DNA of 64,000 bases. Source: Bacteroides sp. Its GTDB lineage: Bacteria > Bacteroidota > Bacteroidia > Bacteroidales > Muribaculaceae. The translations under genes were made by a program, and so were the position numbers. Shown piece after piece: positions 8,570 through 17,448 of the stretch (within the stretch, counting starts at the first letter, position 1; each line of letters begins with the position of its first letter). The stretch is taken from NCBI GenBank assembly GCA_014801945.1, contig JAAVDF010000025.1, forward strand, positions 1 through 64,000, given 5' to 3'. The notes beneath the pieces were generated by a model. It searched no databases and was not told the origin of the DNA. It saw only the letters and a list, made by a program, of their open reading frames with translations.

Positions 8570-9337
8570 ATGGCTGAACTCACAAAAAACATATACCGTA
8601 CTGTCCGCTCTCTTGATGAGCGAAAGACGCGCCGGAAGGAATGTGCATTCAAGGCTGAAGGTACGAAATGTGTGCTCGACACACTCGGTCACTTCACTCT
8701 GCGTAATCTTTTTGCTACACACGAATGGCTTGAAATGCATCAGCAATCCGTCAGGAAGCACTGTCATGGAGATGAACCGGTCAAAGTTACGCGCAATGAC
8801 CTCTCAAGGATGTCAAGTCTTTCGACTCCTGCCGATGTCATCGCGGTCTATGATATCCCGGAACTGAAATTTGACCCCCAGTCGCTTTCAGGCCGTCTGA
8901 TCCTTGCACTCGATACCATTCAGGACCCCGGTAATCTCGGAACAATTATCCGTGTTGCCGACTGGTTCGGCGTTCATGATATCCTGTGCAGTCAGGAGAC
9001 GGCGGACTGCTTTTCACCGAAGGTCATACAATCGACGATGGGTTCAATTTCCCGTGTGAAACTTTACTATGGTTGTCTCCCTGAAATGATCCGTGCTGTC
9101 GGGGCGAAGAATGTCTATGGAACATTTCTCGATGGCGAGAATATCAGTAATGCAACCCTTGCTGACAAAGGTATAATTGTCATAGGCAATGAAGGCAAGG
9201 GCATATCTGCAGAAGTTGAGGCAACAGTCAGCGAACGCCTTCTCATACCTTCATATCCTGAAGGTCAGGAAACCGGTGAATCGCTCAACGCGGCCATTGC
9301 AACCGCAATCACTTTGGCTAAATTCAGAGGTGTCTGA
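8570..9337 (+). CDS. TrmH/SpoU-family RNA 2'-O-methyltransferase
   Basis: SAM-dependent RNA ribose methyltransferase of the SPOUT class, 255 residues. The three trefoil-knot motifs are visible: LDTIQDPGNLGTIIRVADW (motif 1), IVIGNEGKGIS (motif 2) and IPSYPEGQETGESLNAAIATAI (motif 3). An N-terminal RNA-binding extension of about 100 residues precedes them, as in 23S rRNA enzymes of the RlmB/TsnR type. The exact nucleotide target cannot be read from sequence. It starts the rightward run trmH-radA-trmN6-CPBP-rlmD, all close together and mostly acting on nucleic acid. Confidence 0.92.
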   Translation: MAELTKNIYRTVRSLDERKTRRKECAFKAEGTKCVLDTLGHFTLRNLFATHEWLEMHQQSVRKHCHGDEPVKVTRNDLSRMSSLSTPADVIAVYDIPELKFDPQSLSGRLILALDTIQDPGNLGTIIRVADWFGVHDILCSQETADCFSPKVIQSTMGSISRVKLYYGCLPEMIRAVGAKNVYGTFLDGENISNATLADKGIIVIGNEGKGISAEVEATVSERLLIPSYPEGQETGESLNAAIATAITLAKFRGV

Positions 9338-9381
9338 TCTATTTGGATCACTATCATTCATCCGAAACTCTATTTAAGAGA

Positions 9382-10752
9382 ATGAAAGCTACAAAAACAG
9401 CATGGTTCTGCACAAGCTGCGGCGCACAAGCTCCGAAATGGCAAGGGAGATGTCCCGCCTGCGGAGAATGGAACACTATGGTGGAGGAAAAGATCGTCTC
9501 TGAAAAAAAATCAAAGACTCTTGCACCGTCTTCTCATAGTGGGCGACGGGCACGTCCGCAACTCATCCATGAGATCGAGATTGATGAAGAGCCACGCATA
9601 AAGATGCCGAGTGCCGAGCTCAACCGGGTGCTTGGAGGAGGAATGGTCGCCGGTAGTCTTGTACTCATAGGCGGAGAGCCCGGAATCGGTAAATCCACCC
9701 TTGTGCTTCAAAATATTTTATCCATCCGTTCGCGTCGAATTCTTTATGTGAGCGGTGAAGAAAGTGCACGTCAGTTGAAAATGAGGGCTGACCGGATAGG
9801 CCGTCCAAACGACAACGTATATATAGTATGTGAGACATCACTGCAGAATATCAAGGATCATATTGAAGAGGTTGATCCCGGTCTCGTCGTGATCGACTCC
9901 ATTCAGACAATCGCGTCAGATGACATTGAGTCCGTTGCCGGAAGTGTCTCTCAGGTGCGCGAATGTGCGGCACAACTCCTGAAATATGCGAAGGAAACCG
10001 GAGTGCCGGTCATACTTATAGGACATATAACTAAAGAGGGTAGTATTGCAGGCCCGAAGGTACTCGAACATATTGTCGATGCAGTGCTTCAGTTTGAAGG
10101 TGACCGTCAAGGAATATACCGCATACTTCGTTCCATAAAGAACCGTTTCGGCTCTACGGCCGAACTCGGTATTTACGAAATGTGTCAGCGCGGCCTCCGT
10201 GAAGTGACCAATCCGTCTGAAATGTTTCTCTCGCAGAGCAGTGATGATCTTTCCGGAATCTCTATCGGAGTAACTATGGAAGGCATCAGGGCTTTTATGA
10301 TCGAAGTGCAGGCACTTGTCAGCACTGCTGCCTACGGAACGCCGCAGAGATCCGTGACCGGATTTGACTCAAAGCGCATGAACATGCTCCTTGCTGTTCT
10401 TGAGAAACGTGTAGGTTTCAAACTCGCTGCAAAGGATGTCTTCCTTAATATTGCAGGCGGACTCAAAGTCAATGACCCGGCTCTCGACCTTGCGGTAATC
10501 TGTGCCATCCTGTCGTCCAATGTCGATATTACCATACCTAAACGCGTCTGCATGGCCGGTGAAGTCGGACTTTCTGGCGAGGTGCGACCCGTGACACGAC
10601 TGGAGCAGCGCATGCGTGAGGCAGAAAAACTCGGCATGGAGACAATTATCATCCCACGCCATAACTTGAAAGGTGTGGATGTGTCTGGTCTTAATATCAA
10701 AATCATCGAAGTCGCCAAGGTTGAAGAGGCATTCCGCACGCTCTTTGCCTGA
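9382..10752 (+). CDS. radA: DNA repair protein RadA (Sms)
   Basis: RecA-like hexameric ATPase that promotes branch migration in recombinational repair. The N-terminal zinc finger has C10, C13, C24 and C27. The Walker A motif is GGEPGIGKSTL, and the RadA-specific KNRFG motif appears in SIKNRFGSTAELG. The C-terminal Lon-protease-like domain includes GGLKVNDPALDLAV. I start at ATG 9382 (456 residues), immediately before the zinc finger, because the ORF-track extension adds residues with no family similarity. It follows the TrmH-family gene by 44 bp with no promoter box between, so the two are probably co-transcribed. Confidence 0.96.
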   Translation: MKATKTAWFCTSCGAQAPKWQGRCPACGEWNTMVEEKIVSEKKSKTLAPSSHSGRRARPQLIHEIEIDEEPRIKMPSAELNRVLGGGMVAGSLVLIGGEPGIGKSTLVLQNILSIRSRRILYVSGEESARQLKMRADRIGRPNDNVYIVCETSLQNIKDHIEEVDPGLVVIDSIQTIASDDIESVAGSVSQVRECAAQLLKYAKETGVPVILIGHITKEGSIAGPKVLEHIVDAVLQFEGDRQGIYRILRSIKNRFGSTAELGIYEMCQRGLREVTNPSEMFLSQSSDDLSGISIGVTMEGIRAFMIEVQALVSTAAYGTPQRSVTGFDSKRMNMLLAVLEKRVGFKLAAKDVFLNIAGGLKVNDPALDLAVICAILSSNVDITIPKRVCMAGEVGLSGEVRPVTRLEQRMREAEKLGMETIIIPRHNLKGVDVSGLNIKIIEVAKVEEAFRTLFA

Positions 10753-10775
10753 ACGTTCAAGTATTATAGTTAGCG

Positions 10776-11492
10776 ATGGGAATATTTCATTTCAAGCAGT
10801 TCAGCGTCGATGACAGTCGATGCGGCATGAAAATCGGGACTGATGCCGTGCTCCTCGGAGCATGGACTGCTACCGAACATGCGCGCACGATAGTGGATGC
10901 CGGTTGCGGATCCGGTGTCATATCTCTGATGATGGCTCAGCGTAGCAGGGCCGAAAAAATAATCGCTGTTGACATCAGTCATGAAGCATGTCTTGATGCC
11001 ACGGATAATGCCTTCCGTTCACCGTGGAGCGAAAGGGTAGAGGTCGTGGAAAATGACGTGACGCAGTTTTTCCCGGTAGTATCACATCCGCTACTCATCA
11101 TATCCAATCCTCCGTTTTTCAACGAGCAGCTTCATTCACCTGATGCGGATAGGGCTCTTGCCCGTCATGGTAATGATTTTACCGTTACGGAACTCATAGC
11201 AATTGCTGATCGTAATATCAACCATCCTGATGACTCTCTTGCATTCATAGCTCCGACTGGACGCACGGATGAAATTGAATTTCAACTTTCACTCCACAGA
11301 TTGACCGTCGGGAGGATCTGTAAAGTCTTTTCGCGTGAAGGGAAGGAGTCGATACGCACATTGTGGCAGGTCTGGCGTGAATCCCCATCCGCGCCGTCAT
11401 TGTGTCGTGACAGTCTCTATATCCGCGACAGCGACAATCAATTCAGTGAAGCTTACCGGAAGTTGACAACAGATTTCTATCTTGATAAATAA
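10776..11492 (+). CDS. trmN6: tRNA1(Val) (adenine(37)-N6)-methyltransferase
   Basis: SAM-dependent methyltransferase that makes m6A37 in tRNA-Val. The family signature FHFKQFSVDDSRCGMKIGTDAVLLGAW opens the protein. It is followed by the SAM-binding DAGCGSGVISLMMA and the N6-adenine catalytic motif NPPFF. Its 238 residues match the YfiC family. It lies 23 bp after radA on the same strand, which suggests one transcript. Nothing unusual is seen. Confidence 0.92.
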   Translation: MGIFHFKQFSVDDSRCGMKIGTDAVLLGAWTATEHARTIVDAGCGSGVISLMMAQRSRAEKIIAVDISHEACLDATDNAFRSPWSERVEVVENDVTQFFPVVSHPLLIISNPPFFNEQLHSPDADRALARHGNDFTVTELIAIADRNINHPDDSLAFIAPTGRTDEIEFQLSLHRLTVGRICKVFSREGKESIRTLWQVWRESPSAPSLCRDSLYIRDSDNQFSEAYRKLTTDFYLDK

Positions 11493-11522
11493 AATTCGTT
11501 GTATCAATAAAAAACTATTTAC

Positions 11523-12407
11523 GTGGAAACTCATCCGCAAATATCTCCGTTTTCAGATCTTCGGTTCACTCCTGCGCAGCGCGTGGTAGTTCTCCTTGTG
11601 GCATTGTGTCTTTTCACTGTCATAGGCTCGGCTTTAGTCGGGATAGTGATGCGAAACGGTATCACAACACCGAGTCTCCGTATAGCTACCGTCTTGCAGG
11701 ACTGCATCATCTTCATTCTTCCCGCTGTGATAAGTGCACTTCTTATAAGTCCTATGGCTGCGCGTTTCCTCGGAATTGACAGTGGATTCCGCCTTTCGCA
11801 ACTCCTCCTCGCGGTGCTCGGGATGATAGCTTCAATACCGGCCATGAACGCACTCGTCAAATTCAACGAACAGCTCATCCTCCCGGAATCGCTTTCAGCT
11901 ATCGAATCATGGATGCGTGCGGCTGAAGGACAGGCTCAGGAATCGGTAGGCATACTCCTTGGCCAATCAACTGTCGGCTCGCTGATAGTAAGTCTGCTGA
12001 TAGTCGGTGTGCTGGCCGGTGTCAGTGAGGAACTGTTTTTTCGCGGGGCACTCCAGCGGATATTTATGAGCGGCAGGATGAACGTTCATGTGGCCATCTG
12101 GCTGACGGCTTTTGTGTTCAGCGCATTTCACCTTCAGTTTTTCGGTTTTCTCCCACGTCTGTTGCTCGGAGCATATTTCGGCTACCTGTTCTACTGGTCC
12201 AAATCTCTCTGGTTACCCATAGTCATGCACGTATTCAATAATTCTATGGTTGTCTGCGTGATGTGGCGAGAAAATTCGGTAGGGGAGATGGCTCGCCAAA
12301 CCGAATCGCTTAACAATTGGGGGGCAGATTCGGCAATGCTGATAATTGATTCCATAATCTTTACTTCGTTCATCATGGTATGGCTTTATAAAAAGCGTAC
12401 CGTCTGA
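11523..12407 (+). CDS. CPBP-family intramembrane glutamic endopeptidase
   Basis: Multi-pass membrane protein of 294 residues with about eight hydrophobic segments. The Abi/CAAX-like protease motifs are intact: E169-E170-xxx-R174 in SEELFFRGAL, H203 in FSAFHLQFF, and H236 with N240 in VMHVFNNS. Members cleave prenylated or other membrane substrates, and some bacterial ones confer bacteriocin self-immunity. No bacteriocin gene is near, so the substrate is unknown. The start is GTG at 11523. It lies 30 bp after trmN6. Confidence 0.88.
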   Translation: METHPQISPFSDLRFTPAQRVVVLLVALCLFTVIGSALVGIVMRNGITTPSLRIATVLQDCIIFILPAVISALLISPMAARFLGIDSGFRLSQLLLAVLGMIASIPAMNALVKFNEQLILPESLSAIESWMRAAEGQAQESVGILLGQSTVGSLIVSLLIVGVLAGVSEELFFRGALQRIFMSGRMNVHVAIWLTAFVFSAFHLQFFGFLPRLLLGAYFGYLFYWSKSLWLPIVMHVFNNSMVVCVMWRENSVGEMARQTESLNNWGADSAMLIIDSIIFTSFIMVWLYKKRTV

Positions 12408-12458
12408 GATGAATATTATACAATAGCATAAAATCAGATCAAATCACATATATTTCTT

Positions 12459-13868
12459 ATGGCAAGAAAAAAGAAAGAATTACCACTCCTCAATGACGTC
12501 GAGATACTCGATGTCGCTGCTGAGGGAAACTCGATAGCCCGTGTGGATGATATGGTGGTGTTTGTGCCATTCGGCGCACCCGGCGATGTGGCCGATGTAA
12601 AAATCGACCGCAAGAAACGTAATTATGCCGAAGGACATATCGAAAAACTGACCAAACCGTCGCCAATACGTGTTGAGCCCCGATGCGAACATTTCACACT
12701 ATGTGGTGGATGCCGATGGCAGCATCTCCCGTACGAATTTCAATTGAAATGTAAGCAGAAACAGGTTGAGGATGCTCTGCAGCGGATTGCCAAAATACCT
12801 TTTCCGGAACTTACGCCGATACTTGGCTCTGAAAACATCTGGGAATACCGTAATAAGATGGAATATACCTTCTCAAACAAGAAATGGCTGACATTTGACC
12901 AGCTTCGTTCCGGAGAAGAGTTCCCCGAACGCCGTGCGGCGGGATTCCATATTTCCGGTGCATTTGACAAGGTATTGGACATCAACCGTTGTCACCTTCA
13001 GGATGATCTCGGAAACCGCCTCCGTCTTTTCATCAAGCATTATGGCATGGAGCACGACTATAGCTTCTATGATCTCCGCGAGCAGCATGGACTGTTGCGT
13101 ACGCTGATGATACGAATCGCCTCTACAGGCGAGGTGATGGCCGTCATGGTCTTTGGTGAGGATGACAAGGAGAAGATCTCGGAACTCATGAACGCCATTG
13201 CAGAGAAATTTCCTGAAATCACATCTCTGCTCTATGTTGTAAACACCAAAGTGAATGATACTATCGCTGATCAGGAAATCATTCTCTTCAAGGGTCGTGA
13301 ATATATCGAAGAGGAGATGGAAGGACTGAAATTCAGAGTAGGGCCTAAGTCTTTCTATCAGACCAATTCCCGACAGGCTTACAGACTTTACAGCGTTGCC
13401 CGTGATTTTGCAAAGCTCAAGGGTGACGAACTCGTCTATGACCTCTACACCGGCACAGGCACTATCGCATGTTTCATCGCGCCTAAAGTCCGCCACGTAA
13501 TCGGTATCGAATATGTCCCTGAAGCCATTGAGGATGCTAAGATTAATGCGGAAGTCAATCATCTCGGCAACACTGAATTCTATGCCGGAGATATGAAAAA
13601 CGTGTTGACCGCAGATTTTATCGCTGCTCACGGTCGTCCCGATGTGATGATCGTCGATCCTCCGAGAGCCGGAATGCATGAGGATGTTGTAAAAGTAATC
13701 CTTGATGCAGCTCCTTCTCGCATTGTATATGTAAGCTGCAATCCGGCTACACAGGCACGGGATCTCGCGCTGTTACATGAAAAGTATGATATCGAAGCTG
13801 TACAGCCCGTTGACATGTTCCCTCATACGCAGCACGTTGAAAACGTTGTATCACTGACACTTAGATAA
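12459..13868 (+). CDS. rlmD: 23S rRNA (uracil-5-)-methyltransferase RlmD/RumA family
   Basis: SAM-dependent uracil-C5 methyltransferase of 469 residues. An N-terminal TRAM domain is followed by the [4Fe-4S] ligands C76, C82, C85 and C178 (CEHFTLCGGC and INRCHLQ). Next come the SAM motif DLYTGTGTIACF and the catalytic nucleophile C427 in YVSCNPATQARDL. The iron-sulfur cluster separates it from TrmA. Whether it modifies U1939, U747 or both is not decidable here, so the symbol is the closest homolog name. The stop codon is only 3 bp from the terminator tail of the opposite-strand 6S-like RNA. Confidence 0.88.
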   Translation: MARKKKELPLLNDVEILDVAAEGNSIARVDDMVVFVPFGAPGDVADVKIDRKKRNYAEGHIEKLTKPSPIRVEPRCEHFTLCGGCRWQHLPYEFQLKCKQKQVEDALQRIAKIPFPELTPILGSENIWEYRNKMEYTFSNKKWLTFDQLRSGEEFPERRAAGFHISGAFDKVLDINRCHLQDDLGNRLRLFIKHYGMEHDYSFYDLREQHGLLRTLMIRIASTGEVMAVMVFGEDDKEKISELMNAIAEKFPEITSLLYVVNTKVNDTIADQEIILFKGREYIEEEMEGLKFRVGPKSFYQTNSRQAYRLYSVARDFAKLKGDELVYDLYTGTGTIACFIAPKVRHVIGIEYVPEAIEDAKINAEVNHLGNTEFYAGDMKNVLTADFIAAHGRPDVMIVDPPRAGMHEDVVKVILDAAPSRIVYVSCNPATQARDLALLHEKYDIEAVQPVDMFPHTQHVENVVSLTLR

Positions 13869-13871
13869 AAT

Positions 13872-13906
13872 AAAAAAAGCGTCCGCTGCATCGCGCAGCA
13901 TGACGC
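13872..13906 (-). terminator. Intrinsic terminator of the 6S-like RNA
   Basis: On the minus strand, GCGTC (13906-13902) pairs with GACGC (13883-13879) and GCTGC (13899-13895) with GCAGC (13889-13885) around a 5-nt loop, followed by TTTTTTTATTTT. The U-run fixes the direction as leftward. No protein gene ends just upstream of it on that strand, since topB stops 1 kb away, which is what points to an RNA gene. Confidence 0.8.
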
Positions 13907-14045
13907 CCGAAATTATAATCATCAATTCTAATTATCGGTATTCGTTTTCTCAAACTCATTCTGTAAGAGACAAGGCGGTTGCACACAAACATAAGTGTGT
14001 GATCGCTTTATCTTTCAGATTGATAACAGCTTAAATTGATTTGGG
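13872..14045 (-). ncRNA. Candidate 6S-like regulatory RNA
   Basis: Read on the minus strand, a roughly 175-nt RNA folds as one long hairpin with an internal bubble. The closing stem pairs 14040-14031 with 13921-13931 (ATCAATTTAA against TTAgAATTGAT). It continues with TTATC/GATAA. After an asymmetric bubble, an inner stem pairs GATAAAGCG with CGCCTTGTC, and the apex is CACACA-loop-TGTGTG. A GC-rich hairpin followed by seven U residues ends it. This resembles the architecture of 6S RNA, which binds RNA polymerase in many bacteria including Bacteroidales. I identify it by shape only, not by sequence match. It could be a different structured RNA. Confidence 0.45.
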
Positions 14046-14343
14046 ATAGGAAAATTAGCGGTAATTTTTCATTTGATTCAGAAAAGGATAAGAATGATTA
14101 TTCAATAAGATTTTTTTAGATAATAATAGGTTTAATGTTGTCAGCGATTCTGAGAAATATACTCTCTGTGACGCTTAAATTGTGGAGAGAGGGATCAAGA
14201 TTTCAAATTAATCAGTTTTTGGTTTGAATCTTTTTAGGAACGGGGTTGATATTTGCAATTATGATCGGATTATCGTTAGTTTAGCTGAAGCTAAAAATAT
14301 GATTCCTTGTTATGAAGTTGTGTGTTATTTCATTTTCACAGTG

Positions 14344-14375
14344 CAAAATTATAAAGAATTCAATTCACTGCCAAA
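14344..14375 (-). promoter_or_regulatory. Consensus promoter upstream of the 6S-like RNA
   Basis: On the minus strand TTTG, exactly 20 bp, then TAATTTTG (14351-14344) gives a full match to the Bacteroidota housekeeping promoter. No ORF follows. Transcription would run about 300 nt before reaching the 6S-like hairpin and its terminator. Confidence 0.6.
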
Positions 14376-14912
14376 TGACTTAACTCTTATTGACCAAACT
14401 CCGGCATGATTTAACTATTCAGCACAAAATGCAATGAAATCCATGGAATTATTAACTTAAAATCTTAATAAATCTTCAAATGATTCAAAACATCATATCA
14501 GAGCACTTACAAACCGACCTAAGTCACCACCTATACTTGTCTCCTATAAATTGTCCCATAATCTCGATTATGTAAAATAATGTCTATCTTTTTTACATCG
14601 GCGGTAAATTTTTATCATTTCTCTCTTTCTCATATTTCCGTCTTGTGGATGCTGAGCCACCCTACTTCATTTTCACGGTCCGTATTATTTTCGGATATTA
14701 TTAATGAAAAAGGATTCATATTCATGTTTTAGATCTGCACGCAAAAGATGATTCGGTGTAAAAATCAACTCTATTGTAGTGATCTGTTCTTGTGCTTGCC
14801 GGATTCTACGCTGGTAATTGGCCGATTTTCATATTGCCTTAAATTTCGGTCAGCACAAGCGTAGATCCTACAACCCGAAATTTATCCAGTCTGACACAGC
14901 CACATCCCGTCA

Positions 14913-16979
14913 TTATGCTTTTTTCTTCTGAAGAAGCTTTTTGAGTTTGGCCGGAGTCAGATCTTCAGGATATTCTGAGAAATTAAGACGAAGTGTGCAG
15001 CCTTCACGATAACGGCTACATCCAAAAGCCGTCTTACCTTTTAATAGATGGCCTTGTCCACATACAGGACACTCGATTTGCTCAAATTTACGTGTGCGTG
15101 GCGCACGAGGTTTCGGTTTGTCAGGCTTAGCACTTACGCTACCATCTTTCTCACCCCCGTCATCAGATTTCTTCGGTGAATTATCCACAATAATTTTTGA
15201 ACGGGAATTATCACTCAACACATTGATTACAATCTGATTAATCAGAATTTTCAGCTCCTGAATAAATTCTGCCGCCGAGTATTCGCCACGTTCGATCCTA
15301 CGCAGTTTATTTTCCCAAAGTCCCGTCAGTTTAGCACTTTTAAGCAGCTCTTCATTTATGCTGTCAATCAGGTCGATACCGGCCTGAGAAGCCATGATTG
15401 ACTTACGGTTGCGATGGATATACTTTCTCTTGAAAAGGGTCTCGATTATTGCCGCACGAGTCGATGGACGACCTATGCCATTCTCTTTCATTGCCTCACG
15501 AAGTTCCTCATCCTCAACCGTTTTACCAGCTGATTCCATAGCACGTAACAGCGTACCCTCCGTATAATACTTAGGCGGTTGAGTGGTACGTTTCTGCAAG
15601 GAAGGCTCATGCGGGCCGCTCTCTCCTACCGTAAAATCAGGTAGAATACGGTCATCGCTATTGTCTTCATCATTCTTGGATTCATCCGGAGCGGCATTGT
15701 CATACAATTTTCTCCAGCCCGGATCTTCGATTACCTTACCTGTAGCTTTGAAACCTGTCTTATCTACCTCTCCCATCACTGTCGTACTCAGGAATTTACA
15801 ATCAGGATAAAAGGCAGCTATGAAACGGAGTGCTATAAGATGGTAAAGCTTACGTTCATGTCCTACAAGCACCGTCGGAGACTGTCCGGTAGGAATGATG
15901 GCATGGTGATCCGTTACCTTTGAATTGTCAAATACCTTCTTGCTTTTAGGTAGTTTCGATTCGAGCAAAGGTGATGTAAGCGACGCATACGGCGTCATGT
16001 TGCGCAATATGCCGGGCACCTTGCCATAGATATCATCAGAAAGATACGTCGTATCAACACGCGGATAAGTCGTCACCTTTTTCTCGTAAAGTGACTGTAT
16101 GAGACGGAGAGTTTCGTCAGCGGTCCAACCCCATTTCTTATTACACTCAACCTGTAAGGATGTCAGGTCAAAGAGTCGTGGCGGAGCTTCCCTACCCTTC
16201 TTTTTCTGCACATCTGTGATGACCATCGGGAAAGCCTTTATCGCTTCAAGAGTCGATTCGGCCTCCTCAGGCGACTTAAAACGTCCGGCCGTTGCATTGA
16301 ACACCGCACCTCTGTATAAAGTCTTGAGTTCCCAATAATCCTCCGGCTTGAAATTCTCGATCTCGAAGTGACGCTGCACTATAAGTGCCAGTGTCGGTGT
16401 CTGCACTCGTCCGATCGACAGTACATTGCCCGGAGATGAATATTTGAGCGAATAAAGACGTGTGGCATTCATTCCGAGAATCCAGTCTCCTATGGCACGC
16501 GAAAGCCCTGCATGATAGAGATTGTCAAAATCAGATTCGGGTTGCAGATGAGCAAAGCCCTCACGGATGGATTCATCCGTCAGCGATGAAATCCAAAGCC
16601 GTTTCACCGGACAATGGATCGATGCTTTCTGCATCACCCAACGCTGTATCAGTTCTCCTTCCTGGCCGGCATCACCGCAATTGATCACTTCATCAGCTTC
16701 AGCTATGAGATTCTCGATTACCTGAAACTGACGTTCAATTCCCTTATCCGGTATGACTTTTATACCGAAACGATGAGGAATCATGGGGAGCACACCGAGT
16801 GCCCACCGTTTCCAACGCTCTTCATAATCACCGGGTTCTTTAAGTGTACAAAGATGTCCGAAGGTCCAAGTGACTTTATAGTCCCCACCCTCGTAATAAC
16901 CGTCACGGCGCACATCCGCGCCAAGTATCTGTGCTATATCCTTTGCTACACTGGGTTTCTCGGTGATACAGAGCTTCAT
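14913..16979 (-). CDS. topB: DNA topoisomerase III (type IA)
   Basis: Type IA topoisomerase that decatenates and relaxes single-stranded regions. The protein begins with the TOPRIM signature MKLCITEKPSVAKDIAQILGA. The catalytic tyrosine is Y305 in VTTYPRVDT. At 688 residues it is the chromosomal-type length. A lysine-rich tail ends in a zinc-ribbon-like module with CPVCGQGHLL and FGCSRYREGC. The start overlaps the stop of the preceding secreted-protein gene by 4 bp (ATGA), so topB appears translationally coupled to an unrelated gene. Confidence 0.95.
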   Translation of the reverse strand: MKLCITEKPSVAKDIAQILGADVRRDGYYEGGDYKVTWTFGHLCTLKEPGDYEERWKRWALGVLPMIPHRFGIKVIPDKGIERQFQVIENLIAEADEVINCGDAGQEGELIQRWVMQKASIHCPVKRLWISSLTDESIREGFAHLQPESDFDNLYHAGLSRAIGDWILGMNATRLYSLKYSSPGNVLSIGRVQTPTLALIVQRHFEIENFKPEDYWELKTLYRGAVFNATAGRFKSPEEAESTLEAIKAFPMVITDVQKKKGREAPPRLFDLTSLQVECNKKWGWTADETLRLIQSLYEKKVTTYPRVDTTYLSDDIYGKVPGILRNMTPYASLTSPLLESKLPKSKKVFDNSKVTDHHAIIPTGQSPTVLVGHERKLYHLIALRFIAAFYPDCKFLSTTVMGEVDKTGFKATGKVIEDPGWRKLYDNAAPDESKNDEDNSDDRILPDFTVGESGPHEPSLQKRTTQPPKYYTEGTLLRAMESAGKTVEDEELREAMKENGIGRPSTRAAIIETLFKRKYIHRNRKSIMASQAGIDLIDSINEELLKSAKLTGLWENKLRRIERGEYSAAEFIQELKILINQIVINVLSDNSRSKIIVDNSPKKSDDGGEKDGSVSAKPDKPKPRAPRTRKFEQIECPVCGQGHLLKGKTAFGCSRYREGCTLRLNFSEYPEDLTPAKLKKLLQKKKA

Positions 16980-17389
16980 TTGCGTTTCTTAGTTGCGATC
17001 TTTTTAGCGGTAGTCGTTGACTGTCCGCGTGCTGTGGTGAAAAGAAGCTGCACTCCGGCATCAGGTTTCGTTGCGGGAAAGTCGATTTCCAAAGGTATTT
17101 CGCCCTCATCCTCCCACTGGAAGTAACGGCGGAAATCAACGCCATCAATATCTGTAGCCTTCCATGATGCGCTATTGCCTACATACTGCACTTCGTCTAT
17201 ACGCGCCGAAGTGTGCGGACGGCCTTGCACACGCCCATAGACCCTCGTCAGGTCAGGACGATAGTCGATGCTATCCACAGTAAAGGTCAGCACATTATCT
17301 GAAGTACTGGTAAAATTCTTTACGACTTTTGCCGAGAGCGTCGTGCAAACGAATGCGGCAGATGCTATGAGTGTGACGATTCTTTTCAT
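16976..17389 (-). CDS. Small secreted protein of unknown function
   Basis: 137 residues from ATG 17389. The N-terminus MKRIVTLIASAAFVCTTLSA is a clear Sec signal peptide with a likely cut after SA. The mature part looks beta-rich with no motif I recognise, and it ends in a basic tail (KKIATKKRK). The longer ORF start at 17434 is rejected because a TAAATTTG -7 box with TTTG 20 bp upstream sits at 17404-17411. The start of topB overlaps its stop by 4 bp. Similar small periplasmic proteins occur in Bacteroidales, but I cannot assign a role. Confidence 0.75.
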   Translation of the reverse strand: MKRIVTLIASAAFVCTTLSAKVVKNFTSTSDNVLTFTVDSIDYRPDLTRVYGRVQGRPHTSARIDEVQYVGNSASWKATDIDGVDFRRYFQWEDEGEIPLEIDFPATKPDAGVQLLFTTARGQSTTTAKKIATKKRK

Positions 17390-17403
17390 GATGAATGGTA
17401 ATG

Positions 17404-17435
17404 CAAATTTAGTGAGAATTATTAATTTGAGCAAA
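17404..17435 (-). promoter_or_regulatory. Promoter of the secreted protein-topB pair
   Basis: TTTG, 20 bp, TAAATTTG on the minus strand (-7 box at 17411-17404). The box is only 14 bp from the ATG, so the leader is very short. Confidence 0.6.
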
Positions 17436-17448
17436 CTTTCTCTTCAGC

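Larger units (their letters stand above)
13869..14912. other. AT-rich intergenic region without a credible protein gene
   Basis: This 1-kb gap between the convergent rlmD and topB genes is clearly richer in A+T than the neighbouring genes. It holds the 6S-like RNA at its left end and a consensus minus-strand promoter at 14344-14375. Small hairpins occur at 14279-14294 and around 14161-14190. A 9-bp inverted repeat (14841-14849 with 14875-14883) lies 30 bp past the topB stop and may end topB transcription. The only ORF listed (61 codons, TTG start) has no recognisable features. Confidence 0.7.

Noticed and set aside
12873-13679. 268-codon minus-strand ORF inside rlmD
   Set aside because: Fully antisense to a well-supported enzyme, histidine- and isoleucine-rich with no domain. 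A shadow ORF.
14224-14409. 61-codon ORF in the gene-free region
   Set aside because: TTG start, no promoter box or family features, and composition equal to the surrounding AT-rich DNA. Nothing supports it as a gene.
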